This document shows positions 1 to 8,021 of a DNA stretch of 64,000 bases, piece by piece. Position numbers and translations under genes: made by a program. Source of the stretch: Parabacteroides merdae ATCC 43184 (GTDB lineage Bacteria > Bacteroidota > Bacteroidia > Bacteroidales > Tannerellaceae). The notes under the pieces are model-generated. The model saw only the letters and a list, made by a program, of their open reading frames with translations. It was not told the origin of the DNA and did no database searches. Numbering within the stretch: the first letter of the stretch is position 1; the number at the start of each line of letters is the position of its first letter. The DNA lies in NCBI RefSeq assembly GCF_025151215.1, contig NZ_CP102286.1, positions 3,100,001 to 3,164,000 of the forward strand, written 5' to 3'.

Positions 1-1061
1 ACGGAAGCGTCAATTTCCCGGAAATAGGTTCCATCGTCTCAGCCGCCTGTCTTGCCCACGACATGGGCAACCCGCCATTCGGACATTCAGGAGAACGGGC
101 GATCTCCGCTTACTTTGCTGAAGGTAACGGAAAAAAGTTACAGGAAAAGATTCTCAACGAAGGAGGGCGCTATGAAGACTTTCTTCATTTCGAAGGGAAT
201 GCGAACGCCATGCGTCTGCTCACCCACCAGTTCATCGGGCGCCGCAAAGGGGGCTTTGCCCTGACATACAGCACGCTTGCCTCCATCATCAAATATCCGT
301 ATTCTTCCGTTTACGCAGGGAAGAAAGGAAAATTCGGTTTCTTCCAGTCGGAAGAGGAGGCTTACCTGCGCATTGCCAACGAATTAGGCATTAGCCGGAA
401 CCCGGAAGACGCAAATAGGTTCGTCCGCTATCCGCTTGTTTATTTGGTGGAAGCAGCTGACGATATCTGCTACCAGATCATGGATATCGAGGATGCCTAC
501 AAACTGCATATCCTAACAACGGAAGAAGCCATCCGGTTGCTCCTCAATTTTTTCGAAGGGGAACGCCTCGACCATATTGTCCGTGTCATGAAGATGGTAG
601 ACGATACCAACGAACAGATCGCCTACTTACGTTCCTGTATCATCGGCCTCTTGGTTGACGAATGTTCCCGCATCTTCCTCGAAAACGAAGAGGATATCCT
701 CAGCGGAACATACAACACTCCGCTTATCGATAACATTTGCGATCAGGCAAAAGCCGCATACGACACCTGCTCAAAAACCGCTTACAAAAAGATATACCGC
801 GCCAAAGAAGTTTTAGACATTGAACTAGCAGGTTACCATATCTTCAGTCATTTGATCGACACGCTGACAGAAGCTGTCATGAACCAGGATCATGCCTACA
901 GTAAGCTCCTGTTGCAACGCATCCCGGAACAGTACGACACAAACGCACCGACCGTCTACGGCAAAGTACAATGCGTCCTCGATTATATCTCCGGCATGAC
1001 AGATGTATATGCATTGGATTTATACCGCAAGATCACAGGTATGAGCTTGCCGGCAGTCTAA
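1..1061 (+). CDS. dgt: dGTP triphosphohydrolase (HD superfamily), 5' end outside window
   Basis: Hydrolyses dGTP (in this family often several dNTPs) to the deoxynucleoside and triphosphate, a cytosolic dNTP-pool enzyme. The frame is open from the first bases of the window, so the gene starts upstream. The ATG at 63 is internal, because the frame before it already reads the HD motif [14 protein letters not shown], with the metal-binding His-Asp pair at 57-62. The remaining helical body and the C-terminus ([12 protein letters not shown]) match the Bacteroidales dGTPase length and style. The stop codon overlaps the end of the convergent rsgA gene by a few bases. Family assignment is firm; the substrate range is not visible from sequence. 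Confidence 0.93.
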   Translation, partial: GSVNFPEIGSIVSAACLAHDMGNPPFGHSGERAISAYFAEGNGKKLQEKILNEGGRYEDFLHFEGNANAMRLLTHQFIGRRKGGFALTYSTLASIIKYPYSSVYAGKKGKFGFFQSEEEAYLRIANELGISRNPEDANRFVRYPLVYLVEAADDICYQIMDIEDAYKLHILTTEEAIRLLLNFFEGERLDHIVRVMKMVDDTNEQIAYLRSCIIGLLVDECSRIFLENEEDILSGTYNTPLIDNICDQAKAAYDTCSKTAYKKIYRAKEVLDIELAGYHIFSHLIDTLTEAVMNQDHAYSKLLLQRIPEQYDTNAPTVYGKVQCVLDYISGMTDVYALDLYRKITGMSLPAV

Positions 1062-1990
1062 TATTCTTCCCTATACTTGCTCTCCTGTTTATCATCAAGA
1101 ATACTCAGGTAGCTTTTATATCGCGATTCGCTGATATAATGTTCTTCTACGGCACGCAAGACGGCACAGCCCGGCTCATGGCGGTGAGAGCAGTTATTGA
1201 ATTTGCAATCAGCGGAGAATTTGAATATTTCAGGGAAGTAATGAGCGATTTCCGCACCTTCCATTTCGATCGTGCCAAAACCTTTGATACCTGGAGTGTC
1301 AATCAGGTAACCGCCATCCGACAAAGGAATCATCTCAGAGAAGGTGGTAGTATGCATTCCCTTGTTATGGTATTCGGAGATATCGCCGGTACGGAGATTG
1401 ACACCTGGGATCAGTTTATTGATAATAGTTGATTTCCCCACACCTGAATGACCCGACAATAAAGTGATTCTCCCTTTAAGGTCTTCTCTCAACACATCCA
1501 AGCCCTCTTCGGTACGGGCACAAAGCATAGAGCAAGGATAGCCGATCGTCGTATACAGAGTGACCAAATCGTCCAATAATTCCCGGTCACCGCCATGATA
1601 GCGATCTATTTTGTTGAAGACTAACTTCACCGGCACACGATAAGCCTCGGCTGTAGCAAGAAAACGGTCGATAAAAACGGTAGTGGTAATCGGATAGTTG
1701 ACTGTCACGATCAGCATCGCCTGGTCTACGTTCGCGGCGATAATATGCGACTGCTTGGAAAGATTGGAAGCGCGGCGGATGATGTAATTCTTCCGGTCTT
1801 CGATCTTGGTGATAAAGGCGGTCCCTTCGGTATTGATATCAATATCGACCCGGTCTCCGACCGCAACAGGATTGGTGGTACGGATATCTTTCAGGCGGAA
1901 ATTTCCTTTGATCTTACTTTCTATATCGCGACCATCATCGGTGCGTACGGTATACCAGCTACCCGTATTCTTAATAACCAATCCCCTCAT
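1058..1990 (-). CDS. rsgA: Ribosome small subunit-dependent GTPase RsgA
   Basis: Late 30S assembly GTPase acting in the cytosol. The 310-residue protein starts at MRGLVIKN; a longer frame reaches into low-complexity repeat DNA and is not credible. It shows an N-terminal OB fold, then the circularly permuted GTPase order typical of RsgA: G4 NKID at about residue 126, G1 GHSGVGKST at about 180, G3 DTPG at about 231. A C-terminal zinc knuckle follows with Cys262, Cys267, His269 and Cys275. It lies downstream of frr, separated by a short repeat-rich hairpin region, and is probably co-transcribed with it. It meets dgt tail to tail with a 4-bp overlap. Confidence 0.96.
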   Translation of the reverse strand: MRGLVIKNTGSWYTVRTDDGRDIESKIKGNFRLKDIRTTNPVAVGDRVDIDINTEGTAFITKIEDRKNYIIRRASNLSKQSHIIAANVDQAMLIVTVNYPITTTVFIDRFLATAEAYRVPVKLVFNKIDRYHGGDRELLDDLVTLYTTIGYPCSMLCARTEEGLDVLREDLKGRITLLSGHSGVGKSTIINKLIPGVNLRTGDISEYHNKGMHTTTFSEMIPLSDGGYLIDTPGIKGFGTIEMEGAEIAHYFPEIFKFSADCKFNNCSHRHEPGCAVLRAVEEHYISESRYKSYLSILDDKQESKYREEY

Positions 1991-1993
1991 GTT

Positions 1994-2072
1994 AATTGAA
2001 AGTTGAAAGTTGAAAGTTGAAAATTGAAAGAAAGGATCTATTCCGTCACTTTCAACTCTCAACTTTCAACTC
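1994..2072. repeat. Heptamer tandem repeat with inverted copy (intergenic hairpin)
   Basis: About five copies of a GTTGAAA heptamer run from 1994 to 2029. The complementary TTTCAAC series runs from 2049 to 2072. Together they can fold into a long stem with a loop of roughly 20 bases between frr and rsgA. It could be a transcript-stabilising or attenuating hairpin, or a slippage-prone simple repeat. Confidence 0.75.
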
Positions 2073-2073
2073 G

Positions 2074-2637
2074 TTATACTGTCATTATTTCTTTTTCTTT
2101 TGCGGCGTAGAGTTCATCTACTTTCTTGATATACTTGTCATGGACCTTCTGAACTTCTGCTTCCGCATCTTTCTCGACATCCTCAGGAGTTCCGTCAGTC
2201 TTAATGCTCTTCTTCAATTGCTCGATCGCATCACGGCGAGCGTTACGAATACTGATTTTAGCAGTTTCCGCTTCCTGCTTAGACTGTTTAGCCAACAGAC
2301 GACGACGTTCTTCCGTCAGAGGAGGAATACCCAAACGAATCACTTCACCATTGTTTTCAGGAGTGATACCGACTTCGGAATCCATAATTCCTTTTTCAAT
2401 ATCCTTTATAATCTTCTTCTCCCAAGGAGTGATCATGATCGTTCTTGCATCCGGAACAGTTACGGTAGCCACATTTGTCAAAGGGACAGGAGCACCGTAA
2501 TACATGACTCTCACACAATCCAAAATTTTCGGATTCGCCTTTCCGGCACGGATATGAGACAACTGTTCGTCCAAATATTCAATTGCGAAAGTCATCTTCT
2601 CTTCTGCCGCCTTTACATACTGCTTTATATCTGCCAT
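2074..2637 (-). CDS. frr: Ribosome recycling factor
   Basis: Splits post-termination ribosomes together with EF-G. The start at MADIKQYV gives 187 residues, the usual RRF length. The sequence shows the expected RRF features: [15 protein letters not shown] near the N-terminus, the central alpha/beta domain segment [21 protein letters not shown], and a C-terminal helix ending in EKEIMTV. It has its own sigma-ABfr-type promoter at 2678-2707, so it need not depend on read-through from the sugar cassette upstream. In many Bacteroidetes frr lies directly after pyrH; here three sugar genes separate them. Confidence 0.97.
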   Translation of the reverse strand: MADIKQYVKAAEEKMTFAIEYLDEQLSHIRAGKANPKILDCVRVMYYGAPVPLTNVATVTVPDARTIMITPWEKKIIKDIEKGIMDSEVGITPENNGEVIRLGIPPLTEERRRLLAKQSKQEAETAKISIRNARRDAIEQLKKSIKTDGTPEDVEKDAEAEVQKVHDKYIKKVDELYAAKEKEIMTV

Positions 2638-2677
2638 AAGTGATTGTATATTTTTGTTTTCTTTGTTATTAGGCAAA

Positions 2678-2707
2678 CAAAAATAGTAAAGTTTTTCTTT
2701 TTGGCAA
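2678..2707 (-). promoter_or_regulatory. frr promoter (TTG-N19-TATTTTTG)
   Basis: On the minus strand TTG (2705-2707) is followed after 19 bases by TATTTTTG (2678-2685), an exact match to the Bacteroidetes -33/-7 consensus. The predicted start lies about 35 bases before the frr ATG. Confidence 0.75.
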
Positions 2708-2745
2708 ACTGTTTATAGAAATATGTTATTCCCGAACTGCCGGGA

Positions 2746-3906
2746 CTACCTCAACTTCGTAAAAAGGAAGAGCAGATAAAACACTCCAACTACCAAGACC
2801 AACAAGGTACCTGTCTGCGAATGAAGGGCATCAGAAGCAAAGCCCATCAAGAGCGGAAAAACCGTTCCACCGAAAAGTCCCATAATCATCAAGCCGGATA
2901 CTTCGTTTTGCCGTTGAGGCATCGACAACAAAGCCTGGGAGAAAAGGATAGAGAAGACGTTTGAATTGCCATATCCGACCAAAGCAATGCTGACATATAG
3001 CAGGACCTTACTGTCAAACAAAAGGAAACCTGCCATCGAAGCAACCATCAGTACGACACTGACGACAAAAAACTTCTTCGCCGCCCAATGAGCTAAGACC
3101 AACGAACCGGTCAGGCAACCGATCGTACGAAAAATGAAATAGAGGCTCGTTGCAAATGCCGCCGCATGTATATCCACCCCCAACCTTTCCATCAGGATCT
3201 TTGGGGCGGTAGTATTCGTACCAACATCTATGCCGACATGGCACATGATACCTACAAACATCAACAAGATAAACGGGTTACCCAACAAGGCTATGCATTC
3301 GGCAAATGTGGACGGTCTACCTTCCGGCGCCTCTTCCTTAATAGAAGCCGCCCCCAACAGTAAAATTGCCACAATCGCTATTGCCATATAGACCGGGAAC
3401 AGTACACGCCAGCCCAATCCCAGCGAAGGGATCGCCGCCGTCGCCCCCCACATGGCGATATAAGGTGCCAGAAAAGAAGCGATCGCCTTGACAAACTGCC
3501 CGAAAGTCAAACTACTCGCCAACTTATCTTCAGTAATAATATTAGAGAGAAGCGGGTTCAGAGAGGTCTGCATCAAAGCATTCCCGATCCCTAATAAAGA
3601 AAAAGAGACCAACATCACCATATAGCCATCGCCGAAACATGGGATCAGCAACGACACGAAGGTAACGACTAGGCTCAGCATGACCGTCTTTTTCCGCCCG
3701 ATCTTATTCATCAACATTCCCGTCGGGACGGAAAAGATCAGAAACCAGAAGAACACTAAAGAAGGAAAGATATTCGCTTCGGAATCCGTCAATCCTAAAT
3801 CCAACTTCACATAGTTGGAGGCAATTCCTACCAAATCCACAAATCCCATCGTGAAGAAAACTAACATCACTGGGATCAGCCTTATATACAAGCTTTTCTC
3901 TTTCAT
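2746..3906 (-). CDS. MFS sugar permease (FucP/GlcP-like), probable fructose importer
   Basis: A 386-residue polytopic inner-membrane protein with about 12 hydrophobic segments and MFS signatures (an NKIGRKK loop after the second segment, GxGN-type motifs in later helices). It starts 9 bases after the fructokinase gene, which itself follows a secreted GH32 enzyme. The inferred role is therefore uptake of fructose released outside the inner membrane, as in Bacteroides fructan loci where a monosaccharide importer sits next to fructokinase. The substrate is inferred from context only; other hexoses are possible. Confidence 0.85.
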   Translation of the reverse strand: MKEKSLYIRLIPVMLVFFTMGFVDLVGIASNYVKLDLGLTDSEANIFPSLVFFWFLIFSVPTGMLMNKIGRKKTVMLSLVVTFVSLLIPCFGDGYMVMLVSFSLLGIGNALMQTSLNPLLSNIITEDKLASSLTFGQFVKAIASFLAPYIAMWGATAAIPSLGLGWRVLFPVYMAIAIVAILLLGAASIKEEAPEGRPSTFAECIALLGNPFILLMFVGIMCHVGIDVGTNTTAPKILMERLGVDIHAAAFATSLYFIFRTIGCLTGSLVLAHWAAKKFFVVSVVLMVASMAGFLLFDSKVLLYVSIALVGYGNSNVFSILFSQALLSMPQRQNEVSGLMIMGLFGGTVFPLLMGFASDALHSQTGTLLVLVVGVFYLLFLFTKLR

Positions 3907-3915
3907 AATCAGTCT

Positions 3916-4779
3916 TTATATAGGATAAGCAGGCCATGCACCCTCTTTCGTACAAACAAAAGCTGCTGTCCCGACAGCTGTTTGATGGGCTTCGCGCAAG
4001 GATTTACCGGCTAATATAGAATAAACGAATGCTCCAGAGAAAGAATCTCCCGCCCCGACCGTATCAGCCACCTCGACTTTGGGAGTAAGAATCGTCGACT
4101 TGTCGGCAACCGTATAGACAGAACTGTAGCGACTGCCGGCAGTCAAAATCATATAGCGCAGGCTGTAACGCTCAACCAATTGGCGGCAAGCTGTATCTTC
4201 ATCCTCCGAAAGGGAGAACATTTCACGTATCAGGTCGAGTTCCTCGTCATTGATCTTAAATACATTCGCCTCTTCCAGCAGACTGGCGATCAACTCCTTC
4301 GAGTAGTAAGACTGGCGGATATTGACATCGAAAAACCGAAGCGCCTCTTTACGGGCATAGGAAAGTAACGCATGAATCGTCGCACGCGATTCGGGCGAAC
4401 GCTGCGCCAACGTACCGAAGCAGATGGCATCCGCTTCTTTCACCAGATCGACGGCTTCCTGAGTCAAAGGTATATGATCCCAGGCAACACCTTCTATAAT
4501 CGTATAGGTCGGGATACCGTCTTTCAACTCCACCATCACGCTTCCGGTAGGATATTCGACTGTCCCCAGCAAATGGCAGATACCGTTCTTATCCAACTCC
4601 TGGACGATCTCCGTCCCAAACACGTCATTCCCGACCGCGCTGACCGCATATCCTTCGGCCCCCAATTGGGTAGCATGGTATACAAAATTGATCGGAGCGC
4701 CTCCGGCACGTTTCCCCGTTGGCAACACATCCCAAAGGAGTTCGCCTATACCGACAACAACAGGTTTACTATCTTTCAT
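3916..4779 (-). CDS. PfkB-family fructokinase
   Basis: Cytosolic ATP-dependent sugar kinase of 287 residues, close to the usual length. It has the N-terminal substrate-binding segment GGAPINFVYHATQLG and the C-terminal PfkB signature DTVGAGDSFSGAF, containing the catalytic Asp and the anion-hole glycines. The product should be fructose-6-phosphate or fructose-1-phosphate. It sits between GH32 (27-bp gap) and the MFS permease (9-bp gap) in an obvious operon: extracytoplasmic hydrolysis, uptake, phosphorylation. Kinase family is firm; fructose as substrate is inferred from the GH32 neighbour. Confidence 0.9.
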   Translation of the reverse strand: MKDSKPVVVGIGELLWDVLPTGKRAGGAPINFVYHATQLGAEGYAVSAVGNDVFGTEIVQELDKNGICHLLGTVEYPTGSVMVELKDGIPTYTIIEGVAWDHIPLTQEAVDLVKEADAICFGTLAQRSPESRATIHALLSYARKEALRFFDVNIRQSYYSKELIASLLEEANVFKINDEELDLIREMFSLSEDEDTACRQLVERYSLRYMILTAGSRYSSVYTVADKSTILTPKVEVADTVGAGDSFSGAFVYSILAGKSLREAHQTAVGTAAFVCTKEGAWPAYPI

Positions 4780-4806
4780 TAATTTACTTATTTTATATTT
4801 TCTAAA

Positions 4807-6453
4807 TTACTCCCAGATGGATCGGGACGTGTATACTTCCATTTCTTTTACTTCGATATTATTTCCAAAAAAATGGAATCCTTCCCTGTTTTTCAAGTCC
4901 GGCCGACGCTCCATCGAATAAGAATAAGCCCCATCATCAATATAAACTTCAATAGAAGTTTTATCCAAGATAATATCGGCCGCGATTTCCATGCTTGTCA
5001 TGTCCTCGGGCGAATAAAACACACCATTGATCCGATTGTAATTCATATCGTAATCCAGTAATGACTGCCCGAACAGGTTCAGGCCGGCATTCGTGGCATG
5101 AGACAATTTGAGGGTTGTACGGATACGCAATGTACTTGCATCCTTATACTGCCGAAGCAGTTCATCAGCTTTATCTGCCGTCAGCGCTCTCCACTTTCCG
5201 ACTGAGGTCTGCAAGCGGTCAAGTTCGTCGATCGGTTTACTAAACAGGCGAATGCCGTCTTTCGTCGTTCTCAAAGACAACTCCGTCGGGAATAACATCA
5301 TCCCATTAAAAGGCATTCCCGGATGAGAGATACGCCCCCAACCGATCTGAATACGACGGCCATCCGACTCAGGTATATTCGTAAACGTCTGGGCAGCATA
5401 GATAGAACCAGTCGAATAGTAATATTTGCCGGATTCAGGTGTAAATTTCTTTCCGTCAAACACACCCAACATATAAGTCCCGGAAGCACCATACATCACC
5501 CATTTAGTATTGTCCTTATTCCCATCGACAGGGAGTTCGAACAATTCAGGACACTCCCAAAAACCGGTAATATGGCTTTCGAATGTCCAGTCTTTCAAGT
5601 TGTCAGAGTTGTATATGGAATGTCCATCGCGCTCATTCAGCACCATGACCCATTTACCTGATGGTTTATGCCAAAAGACTTTCGGATCGCGAGTATCCTT
5701 ACTGTTCCATTTGGCCTTAGAATCGATCACCGGATTGCCCTTATATTTTGTCCAAGTGCGTCCTTTATCCAGGCTATAGGCTATACATTGCACCTGCTTT
5801 TCCGGGTTGTCAGCTGTATAAATAGCCACCATCGCCGGAATACCATTCTTTCCGAAGCCAGAAGTATTATCATAGTCGATCACTGCCGAACCGGAAAACA
5901 TCGTACCGTGTTCGTCGGGATACAGGGCGATCGGTAGCTCTTCCCAATGTATCAAATCATTGCTTACTGCATGCCCCCAATGCATATTCCCCCAGTCGCG
6001 TTCATACGGATTATGTTGGTAGAACAAGTGATATTCACCGTCATAATACAGCAATCCATTAGGATCATTGTTCCATCCTCTACGTTGAGTATAGTGGATT
6101 TGCGGACGGTTGGTTTCTTTATACAAGCTATCTTGCCCGGTTATTTCATCTGCTTGATAAATCTTGTTTATACCTGTTTTATTCCCAGTATAAGATATTT
6201 TTATCTCTTTGTTCTTCAAGGCAGACATATCGCAAAACACCCAATAGTCCGGTTTTCCCGAGGCCAAACGAATCTCAAACACCCGCTCTTGCCGCCCTCC
6301 CACATCAAATGTCATCAGAGCCCGGTCTACCTGATGCGAAACCGGCAGATTGAGGTATCTCTTCGTTATTTTCATTGTCAGGTCTTGCGCACTCAAGGTG
6401 AAGATACAACCCACCAGGGCACTCGCAAGCACCCCTATACGTTTGTTATTCAT
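4807..6453 (-). CDS. Secreted GH32 fructan/sucrose hydrolase (levanase/inulinase type)
   Basis: Cleaves beta-fructosidic bonds in sucrose, inulin or levan. The start at MNNKRIGVLASALVG gives 548 residues and a signal peptide ending near LSA-Q; a longer frame would run into pyrH. After an N-terminal accessory region of about 100 residues come the GH32 catalytic motifs: WNNDPNG (nucleophile Asp), RDPKV (transition-state Asp) and ECPELF (acid/base Glu), then a C-terminal beta-sandwich. The ATG lies 8 bases past the pyrH stop, and no separate promoter is visible between them, so transcription may come from the pyrH promoter. Endo versus exo action cannot be read from sequence. Confidence 0.93.
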   Translation of the reverse strand: MNNKRIGVLASALVGCIFTLSAQDLTMKITKRYLNLPVSHQVDRALMTFDVGGRQERVFEIRLASGKPDYWVFCDMSALKNKEIKISYTGNKTGINKIYQADEITGQDSLYKETNRPQIHYTQRRGWNNDPNGLLYYDGEYHLFYQHNPYERDWGNMHWGHAVSNDLIHWEELPIALYPDEHGTMFSGSAVIDYDNTSGFGKNGIPAMVAIYTADNPEKQVQCIAYSLDKGRTWTKYKGNPVIDSKAKWNSKDTRDPKVFWHKPSGKWVMVLNERDGHSIYNSDNLKDWTFESHITGFWECPELFELPVDGNKDNTKWVMYGASGTYMLGVFDGKKFTPESGKYYYSTGSIYAAQTFTNIPESDGRRIQIGWGRISHPGMPFNGMMLFPTELSLRTTKDGIRLFSKPIDELDRLQTSVGKWRALTADKADELLRQYKDASTLRIRTTLKLSHATNAGLNLFGQSLLDYDMNYNRINGVFYSPEDMTSMEIAADIILDKTSIEVYIDDGAYSYSMERRPDLKNREGFHFFGNNIEVKEMEVYTSRSIWE

Positions 6454-6460
6454 TTCAGCA

Positions 6461-7171
6461 TTAATTATGCACCAGCGTTCCGATGTTTTCACCGCTCATC
6501 ACCTTTTTCAGATTACCGTTGGTGTCCATGTCGAAGACGATGATCGGAAGATTGTTTTCCTTACACATCGTGGTGGCTGTCAGGTCCATCACCTTGAGGC
6601 CGCGCGTATAGATTTCGTCGTAGGTGATGTCCGAGAACTTGGTAGCAGTCGGATCCTTTTCCGGATCGGCAGTATAGATACCATCTACACGGGTTCCTTT
6701 CAGCATCACATCCGCTTCGATCTCGATACCACGCAGGGAAGAACCTGTGTCAGTCGTAAAAAACGGATTGCCAGTACCGCCCGACATAATCACAACATGG
6801 CCCTGTTCAAGCAATTCGATCGCACGCCATTTGTTATAAAACTCGCCGATCGGTTCCATACGGATAGCAGTCAGCACTTTGGCTTTCACGCCCTGAGCGA
6901 CGAGGGCAGAACTCAAGGCCAAACTGTTGATGACCGTTGCCAGCATCCCCATCTGGTCGCCTTTCACACGGTCGAAGCCTTTGGAAGCCCCGCTCAGGCC
7001 GCGAAAGATGTTGCCGCCACCAATCACAATTCCAATCTGGACACCCATTTTGGCAATTTCCTTGATCTGCGTCGCATATTCGTTCAGACGAACTTCGTCT
7101 ATACCATATTGTTTACCTCCCATAAGCGATTCTCCGCTTAATTTCAACAGGATACGTTTGTACTGAGCCAT
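6461..7171 (-). CDS. pyrH: UMP kinase
   Basis: Phosphorylates UMP to UDP, a cytosolic hexamer of the amino-acid-kinase fold. The start MAQYKRILLKLSGESL gives 236 residues, normal for bacterial PyrH. Visible motifs are the N-terminal KLSGESLMG, the GGGNIFRG nucleotide-binding loop, a central RMEPIGEFY and FDTTDTGSSLRG-like segments, and the C-terminal VFDMDTNGNLKKVM. The gene has its own sigma-ABfr promoter at 7203-7232. It is followed 8 bases later by the fructan cassette rather than by frr. Confidence 0.97.
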   Translation of the reverse strand: MAQYKRILLKLSGESLMGGKQYGIDEVRLNEYATQIKEIAKMGVQIGIVIGGGNIFRGLSGASKGFDRVKGDQMGMLATVINSLALSSALVAQGVKAKVLTAIRMEPIGEFYNKWRAIELLEQGHVVIMSGGTGNPFFTTDTGSSLRGIEIEADVMLKGTRVDGIYTADPEKDPTATKFSDITYDEIYTRGLKVMDLTATTMCKENNLPIIVFDMDTNGNLKKVMSGENIGTLVHN

Positions 7172-7202
7172 ATTGTCTTGATTTATTTGATTGTTATACC
7201 CA

Positions 7203-7232
7203 CAAAAATACAGTATTTCAATGACCCAGCAA
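7203..7232 (-). promoter_or_regulatory. pyrH promoter (TTG-N19-TATTTTTG)
   Basis: Minus strand TTG (7230-7232), 19-base spacer, TATTTTTG (7203-7210), an exact consensus match. It lies about 32 bases upstream of the pyrH ATG and may also drive the GH32-kinase-permease genes behind it. Confidence 0.8.
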
Positions 7233-7547
7233 TAGCAGTCCTTTATTTTAGTAAAACATTTTAACGAGACTGTACACCCACTGTAACAATTTTGTAACAT
7301 CCCCCTTCTACCTTTGTCTGTAAAAAAGAGAAACACACACTTATATTACTTATTTTGAAGACGCGAAGAAATCACCAAGACCTTATTCCTAACTTTTATA
7401 CGGCAATCCTCTTTCAGCGGAAAGAAACGGGTTGCCGTATATTTTCCCGCAATACCTATAAATACTTTAAAAACCGAAACAATACGGATTTACCTCTTGT
7501 TTTGAATAAACAAAACTAAAGTAGTAATCATTTAAAAACGTAATGGT
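7233..7547 (+). other. Leader region of the YtxH-like gene with hairpin
   Basis: No gene is visible here. A plus-strand -7 box TACCTTTG lies at 7309-7316, with only a poorly spaced TTTG (7291-7294) as -33. A 10-bp perfect stem follows, TATACGGCAA (7397-7406) with TTGCCGTATA (7432-7441), then a short T run. It may be an attenuator in a leader of about 225 bases or the end of a short separate transcript. AT-rich sequence fills the rest. Confidence 0.4.
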
Positions 7548-7772
7548 ATGAAAGATTTATTAATCGGTATGGTAGTCGGAGTTGTCACAGGTTATGTACT
7601 CCGCAAAATGGAAGATGATGGAAAATTCCGTTGCCTCCACGCAAACCTCCACCACCTCGCTTCAAAGGCAAAAGAAGAAGCGATGAACCTGAAAGACGCA
7701 GGCTTGGACAAAGTAGAATATGTTGCCGACCGCGTTCATCAGGTTGCAGAGCAGGAAAAGAGCAAAAAATAA
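7548..7772 (+). CDS. Small YtxH-like protein
   Basis: A 74-residue protein with one N-terminal hydrophobic segment rich in glycine and valine (LLIGMVVGVVTGYVLRKM), followed by a charged amphipathic helix (ASKAKEEAMNLKDAGLDKVEYVADRV). This is the layout of YtxH/DUF883-type membrane-anchored small stress proteins. Function is unknown. It stands alone, flanked by long non-coding stretches, with a possible promoter and hairpin leader upstream. The family resemblance rests on architecture, not on a diagnostic motif. Confidence 0.7.
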   Translation: MKDLLIGMVVGVVTGYVLRKMEDDGKFRCLHANLHHLASKAKEEAMNLKDAGLDKVEYVADRVHQVAEQEKSKK

Positions 7773-7854
7773 AATAGTCGAAACAAAATCCTGCTCACTA
7801 ATTCAGACATAGTTTGAGAAAGGTGTGTCAAATATCGGTATTCATGGGACGCAA

Positions 7855-7950
7855 ACAACGAAGACGAGCGCAGATCAACGCAGATATTATTAATTATCAG
7901 CAAAATAACCTGCGTCTATCTGTGTATTCTGCGTCATCTGCGTCCAGTGA
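7855..7950. repeat. Imperfect CGCAGAT / ATCTGCG inverted repeat
   Basis: In the 249-bp gap before uvrA, copies of CGCAGAT on the left (around 7870-7886) face ATCTGTG and ATCTGCG copies on the right (around 7912-7950). They form an imperfect dyad. It resembles in style the CACGGATT palindromes at 10839 and 21993. No gene is visible in the gap. Confidence 0.5.
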
Positions 7951-8021
7951 TATCAAATTGGCACACCTTCCTCGAATTATCGTGACAGACGTGTTTTACT
8001 AACGCGCCTCTCCATGTTTTA

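Noticed and set aside
1058..2062. Extended N-terminus of RsgA
   Set aside because: The extra 24 residues are encoded by the heptamer repeat; MRGLVIKN matches the family start.
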